A stretch of 23,534 nt of DNA from Lentibacillus juripiscarius JCM 12147 (GTDB lineage: Bacteria; Bacillota; Bacilli; Bacillales_D; Amphibacillaceae), in contig BBCA01000045.1 of the NCBI GenBank assembly GCA_001311805.1, positions 1-23,534 of the forward strand. The letters are read 5' to 3'. The notes beneath the pieces were generated by a model. The model worked only from the letters and a program-made list of their open reading frames with translations. It was not told the origin of the DNA and searched no databases. Within the stretch, counting starts at the first letter, position 1; each line of letters starts with the position of its first letter. The position numbers and the translations under genes were made by a program. Positions 1-10,478 of the stretch are shown piece after piece.

Positions 1-131
1 TCCTCATCCTCTTCCTGTAGTACGAGGGTAAATTTTCCTTTTCCTGGGATAGAAAAATGAAAAACTGAATTATCACGATCCATATTTTCTATGCGATTCA
101 TAAGTTCTTCTGAGGATTCAATAAATCCCAT
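1..131 (-). CDS. Hypothetical protein, 5' part only (runs off the window)
   Basis: An open minus-strand frame enters from the left edge and has no stop in the window. The preferred start is the ATG at 131, because GGTGA lies a few bases upstream; a second in-frame ATG at 164 has no good ribosome binding site. From 131 it reads MGFIESSEELMNRIENMD and continues with FHFSIPGKGKFTLVLQEEDEE. This is an acidic, polar, probably cytosolic start with a short beta-rich stretch. I do not recognise the family and propose no function. It points the same way as the next three genes of the AT-rich left segment. Confidence 0.45.
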   Translation of the reverse strand, partial: MGFIESSEELMNRIENMDRDNSVFHFSIPGKGKFTLVLQEEDE

Positions 132-253
132 AAAATCACCGCCAGTTTGTATTTTCTTTATCATAACACAATATACGTTTCCTGTATTTTAGAAGCTCAC
201 TCTGGCTGCTTAAGCAAAGGAACTACTTCTGCAATCGCGCCCGTTCGGTATAA

Positions 254-1011
254 TTATTTATTAGCAATTGCTTCAAATGTGATTGTCTGAGTTGAATCTG
301 TAGGATACTCTCCGTATTTGTAATCTGCTGAGATAATTATATCTCTAAAACCAACCTGTTCAAGAATCATTTTAAACTCTTCAACCCCATACCAGCGAAG
401 TGGGAACCTTTCTAGCTCTGACTGTGTTAATTGGCCATTATTCCATTTTTCATATCGATTATGAGAAATGGTATATTGATTAATAAAGTCAACTTCAACT
501 ACTTTGCTTTCTAAAGTGATAATTTCATCATTCTGTAATTCCCAAGTTCTTATTGATGCATTACTGACTGTTAGATCAGTTTGCAAAAAGACATCTAAAA
601 TAAGTTTGCCTCCATCGGAAAGATGGTTATAAAAATTTCTCAGCGCACTAAGTGAATCTTCTCTTTTATGTAACAACAAAAATGTTCCAGTTGGTACGAT
701 AATCGCCTCATATTCTGTATCCAACGAAAATGACTCCATATTCCTTCAAATAATTTCGGGTGTAGCCCTCTATTTTCACAGTTATTACGGCAAATTTCCA
801 ACATTTCTTCGGATACATCAAAACCATCAACTTTTAACCCTTTTTCTAGGAGTGGAATAAGAATCCGGCCAGTACCAACCCCAGGTTCAAGAACATTACC
901 TTCACACGAAGCCAATCTATCGCTGTAAAACTCCACATCTCCAAAAGGAAGACCAATATATTTGTCTATATCATATACCTTTGAAGAAAGATTGTTATAA
1001 TAACCCAACAT
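254..1011 (-). CDS. Class I SAM-dependent methyltransferase (one frameshift)
   Basis: Probable small-molecule methyltransferase of the Rossmann-fold class, substrate unknown, cytosolic. The SAM-binding motif I is VLEPGVGTGRILIPL near residue 45, followed by the acidic motif II VDGFDVSEEML. The downstream part has PTGTFLLLH (motif IV region), the LSDGGKLILDVF strand typical of these enzymes, and a C-terminal beta half ending TITFEAIANK. The gene is split at about 742: GGAATATGG needs one more A, giving LFEGNMESFSLD across the junction. The corrected length is about 252 residues, normal for the family. An AAGG/GGGG-rich stretch precedes the ATG at 1011. It stands alone between repeat-like intergenic sequences. 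The family is clear, the target is not. Confidence 0.8.
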
Positions 1012-1133
1012 ATACCTTTTCCCCTTCCCTCTACCATCACTAAGCAGTGCCTTTAAAGCTAGTTTTAATATTACAATAAATCACACAATAAGGAAATTTA
1101 TTCTTCAACAATATGGCCCTTATCTGCAATACA

Positions 1134-1165
1134 GGGCGCAAGCCTTTGTTCCAGAAATGCGCCCG
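1134..1165. repeat. Inverted repeat with GCGCCCG core after the S66 gene
   Basis: GGGCGCA (1134-1140) and TGCGCCC (1158-1164) form a 7-bp stem with a 17-base loop, about 50 bases beyond the S66 peptidase stop on the minus strand. No T-run follows on that strand, so it is a poor intrinsic terminator. The core GCGCCCG (1159-1165) recurs at 237-243 and 2373-2379. Each copy lies just downstream of a minus-strand gene, which suggests decayed copies of an intergenic repeat. Confidence 0.4.
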
Positions 1166-1216
1166 ATAATTGAACAGTCATTTTTAGTTATTAGCCAGTA
1201 TAGTTGAAACACTAAT

Positions 1217-2259
1217 CTATGACACACTAGGCTCCATAAGTGTTATTTGCTGATCTTCAGAATTAACTTCAACTGAAATTCCTAATGGAATAATTGACAT
1301 TGGATCTGTGTGACCCATATCAAAATTGGTTATAATAGGTAAATCATATTGTTCAAATTCCTTTTGAATAACGCTTGTTATTGTGTTATCTAACTGTTCC
1401 TTTTCTTGTGGTGAGTAATCTCTAGCCCGACCAAAATGAGACCTTGTATACGGCTAAGAATCCCTTGAACACCATAACTTCTTAGTATACGTTTTATATG
1501 GTTTACTGTAGTAGTTCCTTCGCCGTTCTCCAAAAAGAGAACCTTATCATCAAAGAATTCGACTTTAGGGAAATACTTTGTACCTTTCATCATTTCAAAA
1601 ACTTCAATGTTCCCTCCGAATAGTCTTCCTTTTTTTATACCGTAACCTTGTAACCATTTCCACCGCTCGGTATTTTGTTTTTCTTCATTGATTTTTCCAA
1701 CATTATCAGTATAGGACCAGTCAGGATAACCTTGCGACCAATAATCGAAAGGGTGGTATTCATACTCATTATGTGGCTGAAACAATAAATCCGTAACGTG
1801 TTTTTTATAAGAAGGATCCAAGTTTCTAAGTTGAGAAATCCCTGCCATAACAGTAGGTCCATAAAAGGTAACTAACCCTAATTGATTCAAGTATGCTAGA
1901 AATGTCGTATTGTCGGATGAACCAATAACAATTTTAGGGTTCCTAAGTATAAGTTCCAGATCCAAATAGGGAAGTATTCTTATGGCGTCATCCCCTCCTA
2001 TCGAACAAAAGATACCTTTAATATTTGGATCTGCAAATGCTTGATTTAGATCTTCTGCTCTTTGTTTTGGATTATTATAAAGTCGTTCATTAGCTGCACG
2101 GGCAGTACCCATTTCTTTTACTTTCAAATTAAATTCCTCTTGCAAAACACTTATTCCATAATTAAAAATATGTGGAAACAGGTTAGGTAAACCTGCTGAG
2201 GGAGATATCACTGCAACTGTGTCTCCAGGGTTTAAACGCTGCGGAGTGATAAACTTCAT
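1217..2259 (-). CDS. S66 family peptidase, MccF/LD-carboxypeptidase-like (one frameshift)
   Basis: Serine peptidase of family S66, which includes LD-carboxypeptidases that trim muropeptides and MccF proteins that inactivate microcin C-type nucleotide antibiotics. Visible features are the N-terminal PGDTVAVISPSAG motif, IFCSIGGDDAIRILPYLD, the nucleophile motif VIGSSDNTTF with Ser115, and the catalytic Glu in LFLENGE (Glu244). The C-terminus is shifted at the A-run 1433-1436 (one base missing). Past it the frame continues to a TAG at 1217 and supplies the catalytic His in NFDMGHTDPMSIIPLG. The triad is therefore complete in the corrected protein of about 347 residues. A GGATGATG ribosome site precedes the ATG at 2259. 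The aromatic middle insert (YHPFDYWSQGYPDWS) favours the MccF-like branch over a housekeeping LdcA; that branch call is inference. Confidence 0.85.
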
Positions 2260-2523
2260 TTTTCATCATCCTTTTATATTCTAACATTTATCAGCTCGCC
2301 TATTTTTTCTTATAAGACCTTCACCAATTTGGCTCAATGATGCAATTTTGGCATAATTCTTATTAAAGATTAGCGCCCGTTTGAGTAATAGTCAGAAGCT
2401 GTTATCATGCATCTTTTCTAAATAACAAATAACGTATATATAGCTGTAAAACAAAGAAAAATATTATTCCGACTGTAAATTACATTATTATTGTCCAATA
2501 CAACTTATCATAAGTGAGTACAT

Positions 2524-3278
2524 TTATTTTTGCTCTGTCATTTCTTCCAAGTAAGGTCTTAAATAATCTTCACAGTGTCTATCGTCGTTTTTCAAAAAAA
2601 CTTGTTATTGCTTCTCTATTATTTTCTAAATAAATAACGTTTTGAAATTCAGGTTTTTCACCTTTTGTAAATAGTATTTCAGTAAAACTTTGATAATGTT
2701 TGATTAACTCCTCTTGCGGAATTTTCAATTTAATATGATATAGGATTACTAAAAAGTCATAGGTACCGCCACTTTTTTAAAAAGACGGGAGTGCATTTTT
2801 CGATATGTTTACTATAATCAATACCCAGTTCTTCATTAAGTTCCCGTAATACACTTTCTTTAATGTCAAAATGATTTCCTTTTTTATCATCCCAGCTTAG
2901 ACCTCCGCCAACACACTGTAGCCTACCTGGATAGGCTGTATGATTGGCCATTTCGCCGAACACAAATTTTGAATCATTTGTCTCTACTAATCCAGCTCCA
3001 AAAACAACTTTGCATCCTTCTTCATCTGCTATATGATTTCTAACCGTGTGTAAATAGTGGGCATAATCAGTACAGTTTAGCATTATTTTGTACAAACTCT
3101 CCTGCTCAATTAGAGAATCAACATTAAAAACTTCCCCTCGATGAAACAGGCCATCTTGGTTTATTTCCATCCAAAATTCCTCAATTTCATTCTTTCGTTC
3201 AGAAGATAATTGAACTAAATTCTGTGTATATTCTATCTCCACTTCTTTTGTAAGTGGTGTTAATAAAATGGATTTCAT
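2524..3278 (-). CDS. Nudix hydrolase domain protein (about three frameshifts)
   Basis: Nudix-superfamily hydrolase, which cleaves a nucleoside diphosphate linked to some moiety; the substrate is unknown. The Nudix box is visible in the order GGGLSWDD, then ESVLRELNEELGID, matching G-x5-E-x7-R-E-x2-E-E-x-G with a longer first spacer. About 140 residues before the box form a separate N-terminal region. The start is the ATG at 3278, chosen for AGGAAGG about 9 bases upstream. The frame shifts at the T-run 2773-2778 and the A-run 2752-2756 (one base missing in each), and again near 2591-2606. Read through these it ends EDYLRPYLEEMTEQK at a TAA at 2524, about 251 residues. Three lesions in one non-essential gene could also mean true decay, but the error pattern matches that in essential genes nearby. 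Confidence 0.7.
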
Positions 3279-3338
3279 AATTTTTATCCTTCCTATAAAG
3301 ATAACCTGGACTTTTAACAAAATGTCACAATAATGCGA

Positions 3339-3565
3339 TTATATGCACTGTCCTTTATTCCGTTTTTTCGCCCTTTTCCTTAACATTTTAGAATTATGAA
3401 CCCAACTTTTTATTTCCAAGGAAGAAGCGCTTCCTCCTATAATTAAACCTCCAAATACCGCAATGATACTACCATACAACCCCCCCAATTGTGTAGATGA
3501 AAAAAATCCCAGTTAACATTATTATTAATCCTATTATAATAAGATTAGTCCTATTCTTTTATCAT
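3339..3565 (-). CDS. Small membrane protein, about 75 aa (two frameshifts)
   Basis: Unrecognised small protein that appears only after two single-base corrections. The start ATG at 3565 has a strong GGGGAGGG ribosome site. One extra A in the run near 3557-3560 and the seven-C run at 3480-3486 break the frame. Corrected, it reads MIKNRTNLIIIGLIIMLTG, a first hydrophobic helix, then YGSIIAVFGGLIIGGSASLE, a second hydrophobic stretch. It ends in a basic tail (KMLRKRAKKRNKG) at a TAA at 3339. The layout is two membrane helices with a positively charged cytoplasmic C-terminus. It sits just upstream of the Nudix gene in the same direction, with about 60 bases between, and could share its transcript. 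No function is proposed. Confidence 0.5.
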
Positions 3566-3689
3566 AACAATCCCTCCCCACTTATTAAACAAACCAATCA
3601 AATTAGTACAACAAGTATAACATTTATAATTGAGTATACGTATAGCTTTTTACTTTTAATCATTTAGAAAATGTGAGGTGGTAATCATC

Positions 3690-3752
3690 TGTCATTTACT
3701 GGTACATTTGTTGTCATTCACTGGTAAAAAGTATGTCAACATTGGTACATTT
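3690..3752 (+). repeat. Three tandem 22-bp direct repeats
   Basis: Three units start at 3690, 3712 and 3734, all beginning TGTCA, followed by an ATT or ACT GGTA core; units 1 and 3 share GGTACATTT. The exact 22-base period puts the copies on the same face of the helix. The TGT start and tandem short sites resemble transposase-binding ends (IS21 or Tn7 type) or a regulator array. No matching inverted end was found in the window, so it may be a solo end or remnant. The 8-base word GTAATCAT flanks the block at 3681-3688 and 3761-3768. Confidence 0.6.
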
Positions 3753-3823
3753 ACTTGGCTGTAATCATGTTTAGAGGTTTTTCTCCATTAAGACAGAAAC
3801 GCAACATTAAGCTGCGGTAAAAT

Positions 3824-3954
3824 GCGACACTCCAGCGGGAAAGGAACAGTCTGAAGACCCCACAGAGAATGAAAGTGAGCGAGGAGGCTGAAGCGTTCCC
3901 CGCGGCAAAGAAGACACTGCGAATGCGACCAAAGGAAGCTTGAGCAGATGTCGC
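3824..3954. repeat. GC-rich intergenic repeat element bounded by GCGACA/TGTCGC
   Basis: A roughly 130-bp block, clearly richer in GC than its surroundings, is bounded by GCGACA (3824-3829) and its complement TGTCGC (3949-3954). Inside are ACTCCAGCGGGAAAGG, GACCCCACAGAG, GCGAGGAGGCTGAAGCG and TTCCCCGCGG. This arrangement matches, from memory, a dispersed intergenic repeat common in Bacillaceae genomes; the window itself shows only one copy. Open frames across it on the minus strand are artefacts of its composition. Confidence 0.55.
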
Positions 3955-4099
3955 GCTTGTACCCGGAGTGGTGAAAGGGAGTATTTTTCCGCAGCGACGT
4001 ACTAGCACTCAATCCTGATAGAATTGGAAGAAGACATTAAAAAGGTGTATCGTTATATCGACTGCAATGGAAAACAGCAAAGTATGCGAAAAAAGCCTA

Positions 4100-4137
4100 A
4101 ATATAAAACAGGCAGCCTTCATGATACGCGGCTGCCT
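4100..4137 (-). terminator. Rho-independent terminator of parC
   Basis: AGGCAGCC (4110-4117) and GGCTGCCT (4130-4137) form a perfect 8-bp stem with a 12-base loop. On the minus strand it is followed by TGTTTTATATTT. It lies just after the parC stop codon. Confidence 0.85.
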
Positions 4138-4145
4138 GCTGCTCG

Positions 4146-6586
4146 TTACTCCTCAAAAGGTTTACTATATTCGGCTTTTTTCCAGACTTCTGTTACTTCT
4201 CCCTGATTATCCGTATCAATCACAAATGAACCATTGCTATAGCGGTCACTGGCTGATAATTCAAGTGGATACACGCTGTGCTTCTCACCCTGACTTGTTT
4301 GGAAACAAACCGTATCATCTTCCTTGATAGTGAACAGCCCTTTCAGACGATGCGCTTTTGTCTTTAGTTCCCGCAGCATAAGTAATCCGCGTTTCCCACG
4401 GCCTGATTTCTCAAATTCACGCAATTTCATCCGCTTGCACGCGCCGCGCTGTGTTACAACTACAAGCGAAGGCTCTGTTAAATCATCGAACGCCTGTCCG
4501 CTGACAACGAACTCATCTTCTTTCAGCTGAATAGCTTTCACCCCTGCTGCCCGCTGCCCGACGACCGATATTTCCGATTCATGGTACCATAAACCATATC
4601 CTTTGTTGGAAGCAACGAAAACATCACAGTTTCCGTTCGTCTGAAATACATCAACAACCTCATCATCTTCCTTCAGTTTCAGAGCAATCAATGCTTTCGT
4701 GTAACGCTGTGCTTTATACAATCCCATTTCACTGCGCTTAACGATCCCATTTTTCGTAAAGAACGTAATATATTGGTCATCACTGAATTCCCTTACAGGT
4801 ATGCTTCGGATAATGCGTTCATCTTTATCAATTGTAACAAGATTGGAAATATGCTGCCCGAGATCCTTCCACCTGATGTCAGGCAATTCGTGCACAGGGA
4901 GGTACATATATTTCCCTTTATTGGTGAACAGAAGGATTTTATCCGTTGTATTCAGTTCAAACAGTCCAACCAGATGATCCTCATCCTTCATCGCGAAATC
5001 TTCACCATTTGATGCACTATAGGAACGAAGGCTTGTCCGTTTCACATAGCCGTCGGTTGTTGCTGATACAACCACATCTTCGTTTGCAACTGTCACGTCA
5101 ATATCAAATGTCAACTCTTCAATCTTATCTTCAATAACCGTATGCCTTTCCCCGGCAAATGTTTTTTTCAATTGCCGTAAATCTTTCTTAATGGTCTGCA
5201 GCAATTTCTTTTCGCTGGCCAAAATGGCTTCCAGTTCATTAATTTTCTTTTTCAGTTCAGCTGCTTCTTTTTCCAGTGACGTAACATCCGTATTTGTCAG
5301 CCGGTACAACTGAAGTGTGACAATTGCCTCCGCCTGCGCCTCAGAGAACTCATATTTGGCAATGATTCGCTTTTTGGCATCCTGCTTATCTTTAGAAGCC
5401 CGAATGACAGCAATCAGTTCATCGAGAATGGATACTGCTTTGATTAGCCCATCCACGATATGTGCCCGGTCGTTGGCCTTTTTCAAATCATGTTTCGTTT
5501 GTCTTGTCATGATATCCTTCTGATGGGCTATATAGGCATCAAGGATTTGCGGGAGCGACAATAGTTTCGGTGTCTTATCCTGGATTGCAACCATATTAAA
5601 ACTATAGGTTACCTGCAAATCCGTGTTTTTATATAAATAATTTAAGACACCTTCACCATCTGCGTCTTTTTTCAGTTCAATCACAACCCGCAAACCAGTC
5701 CGGTCTGTTTCGTCACGGACTTCCGCAATTCCTTCCACTTTCCGGTCAATCCGGAGCTCGTCCATTTTCTTGACCATGGTCGCCTTGTTCACATCATATG
5801 GAATTTCATCGATTACAATCTGCTGGCGATTGCCGCGGACATCTTCCACTGCCGCTCTCCCGCGGACAACAACCTTTCCTTTGCCGGTTTCATATGCTTT
5901 CCTAATGCCGTCAACACCCTGAACAATGCCACCTGTCGGGAAATCCGGGCCTTTGACTGCCTGCATTAATTCAGAGACAGATGCGTCCGGGTTATCCATT
6001 TTTTTAATAACAGCGTCAATCACTTCACCCAGATTATGCGGCGGGATATCTGTTGCATATCCGGCGGAAATCCCAGTTGAACCGCTGACCAACAGATTTG
6101 GAAATTTGGCTGGAAGGACAACCGGTTCCGAAATCGTATCATCGAAGTTCGGTACGTAATCGACTGTTTCCTTGTCGATGTCACGGAGCATTTCCGAGGC
6201 TATTCTGGACAGTCTAGCTTCTGTATAACGCATGGCTGCGGGCGGGTCCCCGTCAATACTTCCATTATTCCCATGCATCTCGACCAGCCGGTTCTGTACT
6301 TTCCATTCCTGGCTAAGGCGGACCATCGCATCGTAAACCGATGTATCTCCATGCGGGTGATAATTTCCGATAACCGTACCAACTGTTTTGGCAGATTTAC
6401 GAAAGTTTTATCGTACGTATTTTTCTCTTCATTCATTGCATACAGGATTCTCCGCTGAACAGGTTTCAGCCCATCCCTGGCATCCGGAAGCGCACGTTCT
6501 TGAATAATATATTTACTGTACCTGCCGAAACGGTCGCCAAGAACTTCCTCAAGCGGAAGGTCCAAATAATTTTCAGTTTGTGCCAA
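4146..6586 (-). CDS. parC: DNA topoisomerase IV subunit A, ParC (one frameshift)
   Basis: Subunit A of topoisomerase IV, the type IIA enzyme that decatenates daughter chromosomes and relaxes supercoils; it works as a ParC2-ParE2 tetramer. The N-terminus [18 protein letters not shown] is the family signature. The catalytic tyrosine is Tyr121 in [10 protein letters not shown]. After the breakage-reunion domain and coiled coil come the beta-pinwheel repeats of the C-terminal domain ([26 protein letters not shown]). One C is missing next to 6401 (TTTCGT should be TTTCCGT), which shifts the frame before the quinolone-resistance segment; corrected, it reads [20 protein letters not shown]. The length is about 813 residues, close to B. 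subtilis ParC. It starts with TTG at 6586 behind a GGGGGGAT ribosome site. It follows parE by about 100 bases and ends at a clear terminator. Confidence 0.97.
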
Positions 6587-6637
6587 ACCAATCCCCCCTA
6601 AACCCTTTCTTGTTTTCTAGATACTTATACAAGCAAC

Positions 6638-6665
6638 AGGCCGGTTATAGTTTCAGAACCGGCCT
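6638..6665. other. Strong hairpin between parE and parC
   Basis: AGGCCGGTT (6638-6646) and AACCGGCCT (6657-6665) form a perfect 9-bp GC-rich stem with a 10-base loop. On the transcribed minus strand it is followed by GTTGCTTGTAT, which is not a proper U-run. It is therefore more likely a partial terminator, mRNA processing site or stabiliser within the parE-parC transcript than a full stop. Confidence 0.6.
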
Positions 6666-6688
6666 TCAGGTAAAAAATTTGCCGCATG

Positions 6689-8638
<1,950 letters not shown>

Positions 8639-8668
8639 TCAGATGCATGCTCCTCTCTTACGTCATGA

Positions 8669-8698
8669 ATGATACATCTTTTTCACTTATCATTTCAA
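8669..8698 (-). promoter_or_regulatory. Probable sigma-A promoter of parE
   Basis: On the minus strand TTGAAA (8693-8698) and TATCAT (8669-8674) are 18 bases apart, about 30 bases upstream of the parE ATG. It is a fair match to TTGACA/TATAAT. It lies just downstream of the putative LexA box, whose occupancy would block it. Confidence 0.5.
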
Positions 8699-8702
8699 TG
8701 AT

Positions 8703-8715
8703 AGAACAATGTTCG
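8703..8715. promoter_or_regulatory. Probable LexA (SOS) box of parE, one base short
   Basis: The plus strand reads AGAACAATGTTCG. The Bacillus SOS box is CGAAC-RNRY-GTTCG with four central bases; here only three are present. If the AA is an undercalled AAA, as in many genes of this window, the site becomes AGAACAAATGTTCG, an almost perfect box. parE-parC belongs to the LexA regulon in B. subtilis, which supports the reading. Confidence 0.55.
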
Positions 8716-8803
8716 TGATTGTAAAATGTCCCTATGACAGCAAGTCTAAAACTATATTACCGTAAAACATGGCCTTTCGTATACTCTGATGGGAAAAATA
8801 TTA

Positions 8804-8880
8804 GAAAACTTGGCTTTCACTTGGTCCTTATAGTAAAAGCTTTAGTGTACTTATACAGTAAGAAAGTATCCATGCTTTCT
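8804..8880 (+). repeat. Intergenic repeat family, copy 1
   Basis: Starts GAAAACTTGGCTTTC and ends with AAGAAAGTATCCATGCTTTC. Its last 45 bases align with the 3' half of a second, inverted copy at 18481-18623: both read GC(T/C)TTAGT, ACTTAT, AAGAAAGTAT and CTTTCT in that order, and both begin AAACTTG. It fills most of the gap between the transporter terminator and the parE promoter. Confidence 0.6.
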
Positions 8881-8888
8881 TAACCGCT

Positions 8889-8917
8889 AAAAAAGAATGA
8901 CCGTTTCTGGCCATTCT
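8889..8917 (-). terminator. Rho-independent terminator of the ABC transporter operon
   Basis: On the minus strand AGAATGGCC, a six-base loop, then GGTCATTCT and TTTTT. The stem is 9 bp with one G-U pair, and lies 35 bases after the stop of the permease/binding-protein gene. Confidence 0.85.
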
Positions 8918-8952
8918 ATCAGAATTACTGTAAGTTAGGGCGTGTATCCCTA

Positions 8953-10478
8953 TTATTCACTAATAAGCCCCTCGTTTGTCAAAAATTCACGGGCCACTGT
9001 TTCGGGTGACTTGTCTTCATAATCCACTGCGTAGTTCATTTGGCGCATTTGTTTATCGGAAATCTTTCCACCGAGCTTATTTAATATTCCTGCGAGCTCG
9101 GGATGCTTTTCCAATGTATCCTCTCGCAGCAGCGGGGCGCCTTGGTATGGCGGGAATAAATTTTCGGGATCATCAAGTGTAATCAGATTCATTTCAACCA
9201 TATAGCTGTCGGTGGCATATGCATCAATGACGTCCACTTCTCCCTTTGCCAATGCCTCCTGGCGAATTCCCGGATCCATCGTTTTCACATCACTTATAGC
9301 CAGATTATATATTTCCTTCATTCCCTGGTAGCCGTCTTTCCGGTCCTTGAATTCCAGTGTAAATCCAGCAGTAATATCATTCTCTATCCGGTTTAGATCA
9401 CCAATCGATTCCAGGTTGTGCTTATCGGCCAGTTGCTTTTTGACAGCAACAGCATAAGTGTTATTGTATTTCATCGCCTCAAGCATCACCATGCCATATT
9501 GTTGCTTCATTCCCTGCTTCGCCTGTTTATAGACTTTTTGTTTATCATTGCTTTCTGCTTCTTGTTCCAAATGCGTGACAATAGCTGTTCCAGTGAATTC
9601 GGGGTAAATATCAATACTTCCGTTTTTCAAGGCGCTGAAGACAAATGCTGTTTTCCCCAATCCTGGTTTCAGTTTGACCGTCAAATCGGTTTCTTCTTCA
9701 ATCAATAGCTTGTACATATTAATCAAAACAGCTGGCTCCGAGCCTAACTTTCCCCCAATTGTTAAATCCGCCTGCTTTACTGGATTGATAAAAATGGGGA
9801 TGCGACAACCAATACAGCTATCAAGAGCATGGCTGCAAATGATTTAAAACCGGCACGCCTGGAAATCCGTTCAAATCCGCGCAGCACAAAATCCAACAGT
9901 ACTGCCAAAAGAGCTGCCGGGATTGCCCCCAGTAGAATTAAATTCAAATCTGCCCCCCGGTCAAGGCCAAGCAAAATCAGCTCGCCCAGACCGCCGGCAC
10001 CAATTAACGCAGCAATGGTCGTGGTACCAACAATCAATACCATTGACGTACGAATACCAGCCATGATAACAGGCATCGCAATCGGAAGCTCCACTTTCGT
10101 CAAGCGTTTGATCGAGTTCATTCCCATTCCGGCAGCCGCCTCTCTTAAAGCTGGGTCTACTTCATTAACCCCGGTATATGCATTGCGCAGAATTGGCAGC
10201 AGCCCATAAGCAGTCAAAGCAATAATAGCAGGTGTTTTGCCAATGCCGACAAAGGGAATCAAAAACGCGAGCACGGCCAGGCTTGGAATCGTCTGCATCA
10301 CAGCAGACACACCAATAATCGGCTCGGCAACCCGTTTATATCTGGTCAGAACAAGCCCGGCCGGGACCGCAATTAAGATGGCTATGACAAGCGATAAAAG
10401 TGAAACCTGTAAGTGCTCCCATATCGTTTCCAATAAAATATCCTGCCGATTCCGGAAAACAGTCAGAAATTCTTCCAT
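8953..10478 (-). CDS. Fused permease/substrate-binding protein of an OpuF/EgtU-type ABC importer (one frameshift)
   Basis: One chain carries a transmembrane permease domain and an extracytoplasmic solute-binding domain. Residues 1 to about 233 hold the membrane segments and the ATPase-contacting loop (REAAAGMGMNSIKRLTKVELP). From about residue 236 the binding domain starts ADLTIGGKLGSEPAVLINMY and continues with IDIYPEFTGTA, DVIDAYATDSYMV and FPPYQGAPLLREDTL, as in glycine betaine/choline-type (OpuAC family) receptors. The frame breaks near 9780: CAGTAAAG reads CAGGTAAAG when corrected, joining the halves into about 508 residues. That length equals known fusions, namely OpuF of Bacillus (compatible solutes) and EgtU of Streptococcus/Listeria (ergothioneine). 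No lipobox is expected or seen. The start ATG overlaps the upstream ATPase stop by one base (TGATG), so the two are translationally coupled. The substrate is not decided by sequence alone. Confidence 0.88.

Larger units (their letters stand above)
3566..4145. other. Repeat-rich gap of 580 bases without a convincing gene
   Basis: This gap holds three 22-bp direct repeats (3690-3752), a GC-rich repeat element (3824-3954) and the parC terminator (4100-4137). Between 4018 and 4100 the plus strand reads LEEDIKKVYRYIDCNGKQQ followed by SMRKK, which looks protein-like but has no ATG start and runs into the terminator. It may be the 3' scrap of a lost gene. Other frames give only low-complexity or cysteine- and serine-rich translations of the repeat. 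Confidence 0.55.

Noticed and set aside
3690..3760. A complete Tn7-like or CRISPR-associated transposon end, or a CRISPR array
   Set aside because: There are only three short, imperfect units with no spacer/repeat alternation, and no tns, ist or cas gene in the window.
3751..4012. Minus-strand open frames of 85 and 74 residues
   Set aside because: They translate the GC-rich repeat, start without a credible ribosome site, and have a cysteine/serine/phenylalanine composition unlike neighbouring proteins.
4024..4206. Plus-strand frame beginning LEEDIKKVYRYIDC
   Set aside because: It looks protein-like for about 25 residues but has no proper start and runs through the parC terminator into antisense parC. 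At most it is the scrap of a lost gene.
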